Positions 58,301 through 64,000 of a stretch of 64,000 nt of DNA are shown one piece after another. Both the position numbers and the translations under genes were made by a program. Positions within the stretch are counted from its first letter, which is position 1, and the number at the start of each line of letters is the position of its first letter. The notes below the pieces were generated by a model. That model was not told where the DNA came from. It ran no database searches and saw only the letters and a program-made list of their open reading frames with translations. The stretch comes from Rhabdornis inornatus (Eukaryota > Chordata > Aves > Passeriformes > Rhabdornithidae), in NCBI GenBank assembly GCA_013397075.1, contig VWZS01007632.1:970375-1034374 (forward strand). The letters run 5' to 3'.

Positions 58301-61300
58301 AGCCAAGGGCTTTCCTCTTTAACCCACTAATGACATCAAGCAGGTTACTGGTGGCTGTCAGGAAGAGGAGCCCCACAGACACAAGCCCAGGAGGAAGGAG
58401 GAGAGGCAGCAGGGCTGTGGTGGAGGTGGCATTCCTGCCCAGGCTCCTGTGCCTGGTCTCCTCTGAACCCCACCTGAAGCCAAGACTTCCTGCATGTTAA
58501 TGTATGATATCGGGCCAGGAGACGCTCGGGGCAAAAACAGATCTCTTATTCCTCTACAGAATGCAACCAATTAGACTAAGAAATTCTGTTTACATCAGCC
58601 TGTGCCAGCCTCAAATGAGCTCTTTTTGCTCAAGAGTAAAAAGTCAGCCTTTCCAAAACAAAAGCAGTTCACAGAAGCAGGCGCTGAGATCCAGGTTATT
58701 TGACAACTGCCTTGGATCAGCCTTTTCTCCACAGCTCTGCAACATGGAGACTGCATTTCCCATCAACAAGAGGATGCTGATCTGGCCAGAAAAGTGGCCC
58801 TGCTTGGCCTGATCTGCACAGGCTCCCTGCTTTGGGTGGGAATCATCACACAGGTGAGCCCCTGGGTGGGGAAGGAAGGCACAGTGAGAAACCGCACAGC
58901 TTTTCCTTGCCCCTTCAGCTTCTCTTGGACCACACAACCAAGGGAGTGAAGGATTGCTAGCCTCCCTGTCACTTTCTTCCCACATATTTCCCACAGCTTC
59001 CCGTTAACCAGCTCAATAAAGAAGGGTAGAAAGTGGCAAAGACTTACAAAAAACCAGGGAAGTGCTTCTGCACACTTCCACCAGTTCAGAAATCTCAATC
59101 CAAACTGAGGAGTTGGCTGCAGCAGCACCTCAAGCAGGCAAAGGAACACAAAAGCTGTTGGTTTTTTTTTTTTGTGAAACAAAAGTTACTCTCACTGTGA
59201 AAGTCCTCTTCTACCCAGACTCTGACACACCAGCTCAGCAAAATTTCTATTTTAGGCACAGGACACACACAGAGTGTGCATCAGTCGGTCTGGATCTTGA
59301 AATACGGCATATTTAAGCTTCCACTGTGTCACACTTGCATGTTTTCTAGCCTCTGGGTCTTATTCAAGGACAGCAGAGCAGTTGCAAAAGCAAGGAAGAG
59401 AACAAGAACTGTTTTACTGAGGCAGAAAGGAAATCTGTGCTAAGGGTATGCTCAGGTGGGGCTGTGCAGTGAGCCCAGTGCACTGAACTAAAGGACTTAA
59501 GGCATTATCCAAAACAAAAATGAATTCAAGCTTGCCAAGCTGCCTAAAAGCAAGCTAGAATTACTGAACTTGCACACTTCCTTTCACCAGATAAAAACCT
59601 GACTCTGAACCTTTAAGCATAGGGGATCTCCCCAGCTTAGGTACTTGGACACCTTCCCTTCACAGATTAATGTGAACTAGCACAGAAAAACAGGAGTTCA
59701 GGGTTACAGGATGAACAAAACCTGAGAACGGCAGGTAAGTGACCCCCAGGAACCAACACTGTTCTCCAGCCTCTCCTCCCAAGGGACAAATCCAGAGCAC
59801 CACACTTCAGGAATTGCTTGGAAGAGGAACAGGGGTCTCACCAGCACCAATATTCAGGAGCAGGGACAAGGCTGCAGGAGTTTTAAACCATCCTATCACC
59901 AACGCCATGGGCACCTCTCAGGCAAACAACTGCTCAGAGGGCTGCAAAACCTCAGAGGCAACCCATCCAGGCATGGACTTTGCATGGTTCAGCTCAGGCT
60001 GAAGATGTTTTTCTAAGATCAACAGGGAAAATAACGTTTTTTCAGCAGCCTCTTCTGGGAATGCTGTACCCTGTGCTGCTGGAAGCTCCTCTCCTCCCCA
60101 CAGGCTGTTTGTTCACCCTGTGCCTGAGTTTGTGGAGGGTTGGTGTGACACGCTGGGAAAGGAGCCCTGTGGATGGGGTCAGTAGCCAGAGACTTTGACC
60201 TCTTCCATCAGGAAAAGTTTGAACAGCAAAACCCTCCAATTCTGATCTCTTTTGAGAGGTTTCCTTTGAAACCAACAGCTGAAAGAGCATCAGAGGGACA
60301 GGGTTAAACGGATCTTGCAAAGTTTTTGGAATTGTCAAGACTTTTGATTGGAACAGTGTGTTTGGGGGATTTATTTATTTATTTGTTTATAGAGAACCAA
60401 GCACTGTTTGTAAGGAGCCAGGACATTTTGTATTTTTAAGCCCAGTTTCCTCTGAGAATGTAAGAGCTTTTCAGACATTGCTGTAGGGGATGGAGGTATT
60501 ACTGCACCTTGCATCTCTCGAAACTCAGCAGCAGAGCTGTCCTGCTCTGGCTGCCCTATCAGGAAGGTGTGCAATCACCCTACAAAACCTCCCTCTCTGC
60601 CATGGGTCAGCAATCTGACCTGGACTTCACCTTTTTGAAATTATTTGGGAAATACAGACCACTTCCCAGCCCAGCCCCTTGCAATCACAGACAGCCACAG
60701 CAGACCTCAGAACACCAATTCCATACCCAAAACATGACCACAAGACATCAGACAACTCAGGGGTCACAGGCTGAAAGGCTGATTCCAAGCTGCAAAAACC
60801 ACAGCTTTCCAGTGGCCCAGCAGAATCAACACAAAGAGAAGATACTTGACACAGGGGATTTTTGTTCCTTTGTAACAGGAGCTGCTCCTCTCACCTGCAG
60901 CAGTTATGCATTGAGTCCTGTTACACAACCAGGACTTGCACAATCCTTGCAGGCATTTTATCAACTTGCTCCTCCAAAGCTTGGAGTTAGGGAGGAGATG
61001 CAGCAATGACCCGTGAAAGAGAGTCAATTGATGTGTTTCACAAACAACCACAAGCAAGATCCAGGGTACTGCCAGCACCACAAAGCCAGACATACCAACT
61101 CCCCAGGCTGGTTGCTAAATCTTCCCAGCAGACTTCCCATGCACTGCCAGAGCCAGATTTTACCAAAGAGAAAAATTCAACCCCACCTCTAGCTCCAAAC
61201 CTCATCATCTCCTACTCCACACAGCAAGAAAGGAAGATAAATAAATCAATACCTCCATTCCTTGCAAAGGAGTGACTGGAGGACTTCGACTGATTACTAA

Positions 61301-63590
61301 GCAAAAATACTACAATAATCTGCCACCACGGATAAAATTCAGCTCTTTGGACTTGTGGCCCTCCAGACGCCACCAGAGACGGCTTTCGGTCTTCCTGGAT
61401 TTCATGGGTGACAGCAGCACGCAATTAACTTCAAATGTCTACTCGGGGGTAAACAGCAAGAGATTACGAGTAGCCTGTAATTATTTGTTCTGACCTATGA
61501 AATTTCAAAGCCTATAAAAAAGCAATCTTGGCAGAGGTGCACCTGTCACTGCAGGGCTGGTGACTCACTCTCTACAATAGCATGTACAAAGTTATCTCAT
61601 CACTGGGATCAAATGATCACATTGGGAAAGCAAATTATGCAAGTTCTACGAATTGTGTTTTTAGAGGCAGGAGAGTCTACGTCAGGAAACAGAACAAAGG
61701 AACAAAGTTCAGCAGCCACAGAGGTAACTGCAGGTGGTTTTCTTTTATACCAGGGGAGATGGCAGGAGCACAGACCTGAGCAGGGAAGCCTTTTCCCCAG
61801 TCCTTCAGAAATGACCAAACTTTGCTATATCACAACAGGTAAAGGAGAGAGCAGAGACCAAACAGGATTTGAGTCAGGCAGTTCCACACTTTGCTTTTGC
61901 TACACGTAAAGAAACCATCACTCCCAGCACGCACTGCCAGCCACCCTCCCCAAACCCAACTGCACCCAGAGAGGCTCCACAACCTGTGACACTCAAAAGA
62001 ATGGGGTTACCTTGCACCTATGGGTCTGCAAACACGAGCTGGTGGGGCCTGTGAGCTCCAGCACTGAGGGTGGTGAGCAGCAGAGACAGTTCACAGAGTT
62101 TTGGTTGTATGGCCCTGCTGTGCTCCTCCAGCTAATCTGCAAGAAACAAAATAAAAGTTGCAAAAGGCATTTGGCTGTCCAGGAGGCACAAACCCAGAAA
62201 TTATTGACTGAACAGGAGGCAACTGCTAAGTGATGACAAGTAAGAGGTTCTTCTCTGTCACAATTAGAGCAGGACTAATTAACAGGAGGTTAAGCCAGAT
62301 TTGTGACACTACACCCTCCTTCCTGCCCACTCTTCACCTCCAAGGCTTTCACACTGGAAGATTAAAAGAAAGCACTCAATTGGTGTTTCTTCCCACAGCT
62401 CTGTATCCTCCCTGCTCCATGTTTTGCAAATACAGTTCTCATGCACCATCACACCCAAGAGCAAAACTAAGACACATTCCATGCCATGCACACCCTGCTT
62501 CAGTGCTGTCAACCAGCCCAAGAAAATCCTGTACTGAGACAATGCTGGGTTTTCCAGGAAGGGTCTGGCTCAGCAGTCCTCCCAGACTAAACACCGATTT
62601 CCTCATTTGCAGCAGATTAATCAGAGAGCTGCTCTGTGTGTGTGTAACAGCTCCTCGGGATTTCTCAGAGAATTACAGAAATATTGGAAGAAAGCCCATT
62701 CCCTTCTATTTAGCACAAGAGATGTGTGCATCACTGCACCCCACTAAGAAAAAAAATTATGAAACCCCACAGCTCCTCACAACAGCCCACGCAAAGTGCA
62801 GAGTTCTGTTGCGGAGGGGATGTCCCCACCAACGCTACCACTGATTCACTTCCACAACTCAGAAACAGAGACCTGACTCCTTCCTTGCACTTTTCCAGCT
62901 TCTCAGCCGGATACATGTTTCTACTTTTTAAAAAGAGCTGAAAAAGCACAAACCCATTTCACTTGACTCACATTAGAGAGCCTCAGCGACCCCTCCTCTC
63001 TGTACACATTCCACCAAGCATTCCCATTTCCTTTCACATTCTAAAAGCTAACCCAAGGTCTAAGCACTGGCAGAACAAAGCACACTCCTAGCTGTACCAG
63101 CAGTGCTTGCTCCTGCAACTAAGACAACTCCCCAAGAACCAACTCCACGTTGATGACTAACTCCCATTATCATCATCCAGGTACCTTCACCCCCTCCAGC
63201 CTCAATATTCCCAAAACCAGGAGGTTCCCATCATTTCCTTTGACAAGCACACTCCCTAGGTGAGTAATTTAACTCTTTGAAGAAACTCCATCAGGAAAAG
63301 TCAGGAGCAAACAGCCTTCCCACACCCCAGCAGTTTATAAAGTGAAATAGATGGAGCAACAGCGAAACAGCCCAGCCTGCAGCAAAGGTGTCAATTAACT
63401 GCTGGGAATAACGTTCTGGAGGGAAGTGCCAGAAAATTAAGCTCTTTAAAGGCTTTTAATCAGCAACAGCCTGGGATGGGTAAGCGTGAGCTACCCTTCA
63501 GTGACGTGGAAGCAAGGCAGGGCAGGCTGCCCACCCTGCCAGGGGTGTTGGTCAGTCCCCCACCCCACAGCCCCCGGGGTGACAGGTGTG
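52378..63590. other. Probable POR intron 1 and upstream sequence, no coding exon recognised
   Basis: An acceptor (CTCACAG|TGCC on the minus strand) ends at 52378, 14 bases before the POR start codon, so transcription enters from the right. No CpG island or recognisable exon is seen in this stretch, so the non-coding first exon is probably outside the window or not recognisable. The longest open frame (62230-62844, plus) has no recognisable domain. A TTTA microsatellite lies at about 60370-60390. Confidence 0.5.
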
Positions 63591-64000
63591 ATAGGGGCAC
63601 CCCCCAAAAAACGGGAGACACTCATGCCAGCCCCCCCGTACATTGGTCACACCAGTCTCCCCAGTAACAGGGTGCCCAGCAACACCAGACATTCCCAAAA
63701 AAGACAGGCTCTGGTCATCCCAGTTCCTACCAGATAACAGGGGACCAGTCACATCTCCAGAGAACAGGGAGCTCTGGTCATCCCAGTGACCCCCAAATAA
63801 CAGGGGGACAATCACAGCACACTCCCCAGATAACGGGGGTAGATAACAGGGGTCATCCCAGTCCTCCCCGACCCCTCCAATAAAAACGATCTCTAAAGAT
63901 CCCAGTAACCCCCAGGAACAGGATGGCCAAGCACACCAGATCTCCCAGCGAACAGGGGGCTCTGGTCATCCCAGTCCCCCCAAAAAGCGATCCATTCACA
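63590..64000. repeat. Degenerate minisatellite with GGTCATCCCAGT / AACAGGG core
   Basis: Imperfect copies of a unit containing 'ctggtcatcccagt', a C-run and 'agataacaggg' recur about every 30-60 bases to the end of the window. The unit differs from both arrays at the left edge. The array probably continues beyond the window. Confidence 0.75.

Noticed and set aside
62230..62844. 204-codon plus-strand open frame near the right end
   Set aside because: No recognisable domain, no plausible splice or promoter context, and low-bias composition; it lies in presumed POR intron 1 on the opposite strand. Treated as chance.

Overview
This window is nuclear DNA from a vertebrate, almost certainly a bird. 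The evidence is compact multi-exon genes with GT/GC-AG introns, proteins that align over full length with their mammalian orthologues, and CR1-type LINE fragments, the dominant avian retrotransposon. A passerine is possible but cannot be settled from the sequence alone. Four protein-coding genes are recognised in the order MDH2(-), STYXL1(+), TMEM120A(+), POR(-). This is the same block, in the same relative orientations, as human 7q11.23 read in reverse.

Layout. 1-800: degenerate tandem repeats. 800-7300: intergenic, with no recognised gene. 7.3-15.9 kb: MDH2 (mitochondrial malate dehydrogenase), nine coding exons giving a complete 338-residue frame. 15.86-16.12 kb: a short bidirectional CpG promoter shared by MDH2 and STYXL1, with a TCTCGCGAGA palindrome and a 41-base N gap. 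16.1-26.0 kb: STYXL1 (catalytically dead dual-specificity phosphatase), nine coding exons, 319 residues. 24.95-27.57 kb: a 1.3-kb direct duplication joined by a single N that contains the last STYXL1 exon twice; it is probably an assembly artefact. 28.0-28.9 kb: a CpG-rich region, the presumed TMEM120A promoter. 30.1-35.4 kb: TMEM120A exons 2-12; the first coding exon is not visible. 35.5-35.8 kb: CR1 3' end. 36.2-52.4 kb: POR (NADPH-cytochrome P450 reductase), fifteen coding exons, 677 residues. 52.4-63.6 kb: probably POR intron 1. 63.6-64.0 kb: a degenerate minisatellite.

Functionally these are neighbours rather than an operon: mitochondrial malate oxidation (MDH2), a signalling pseudophosphatase linked to mitochondria and stress (STYXL1), a CoA-binding membrane protein (TMEM120A) and the ER flavoprotein that feeds electrons to P450s (POR).

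The most interesting observation is in POR intron 2. A strong-Kozak ATG at 48702 (minus strand) opens a 15-codon exon that starts MGCVYS, an acylation-type N-terminus. It ends in a consensus donor in exactly the phase needed to join POR exon 3. If used, it would replace the transmembrane anchor of POR with a myristoylation/palmitoylation-type signal. Other points are a GC-AG intron in MDH2, the Ser-for-Cys signature loop of STYXL1, and two places where the assembly probably misrepresents gene structure.
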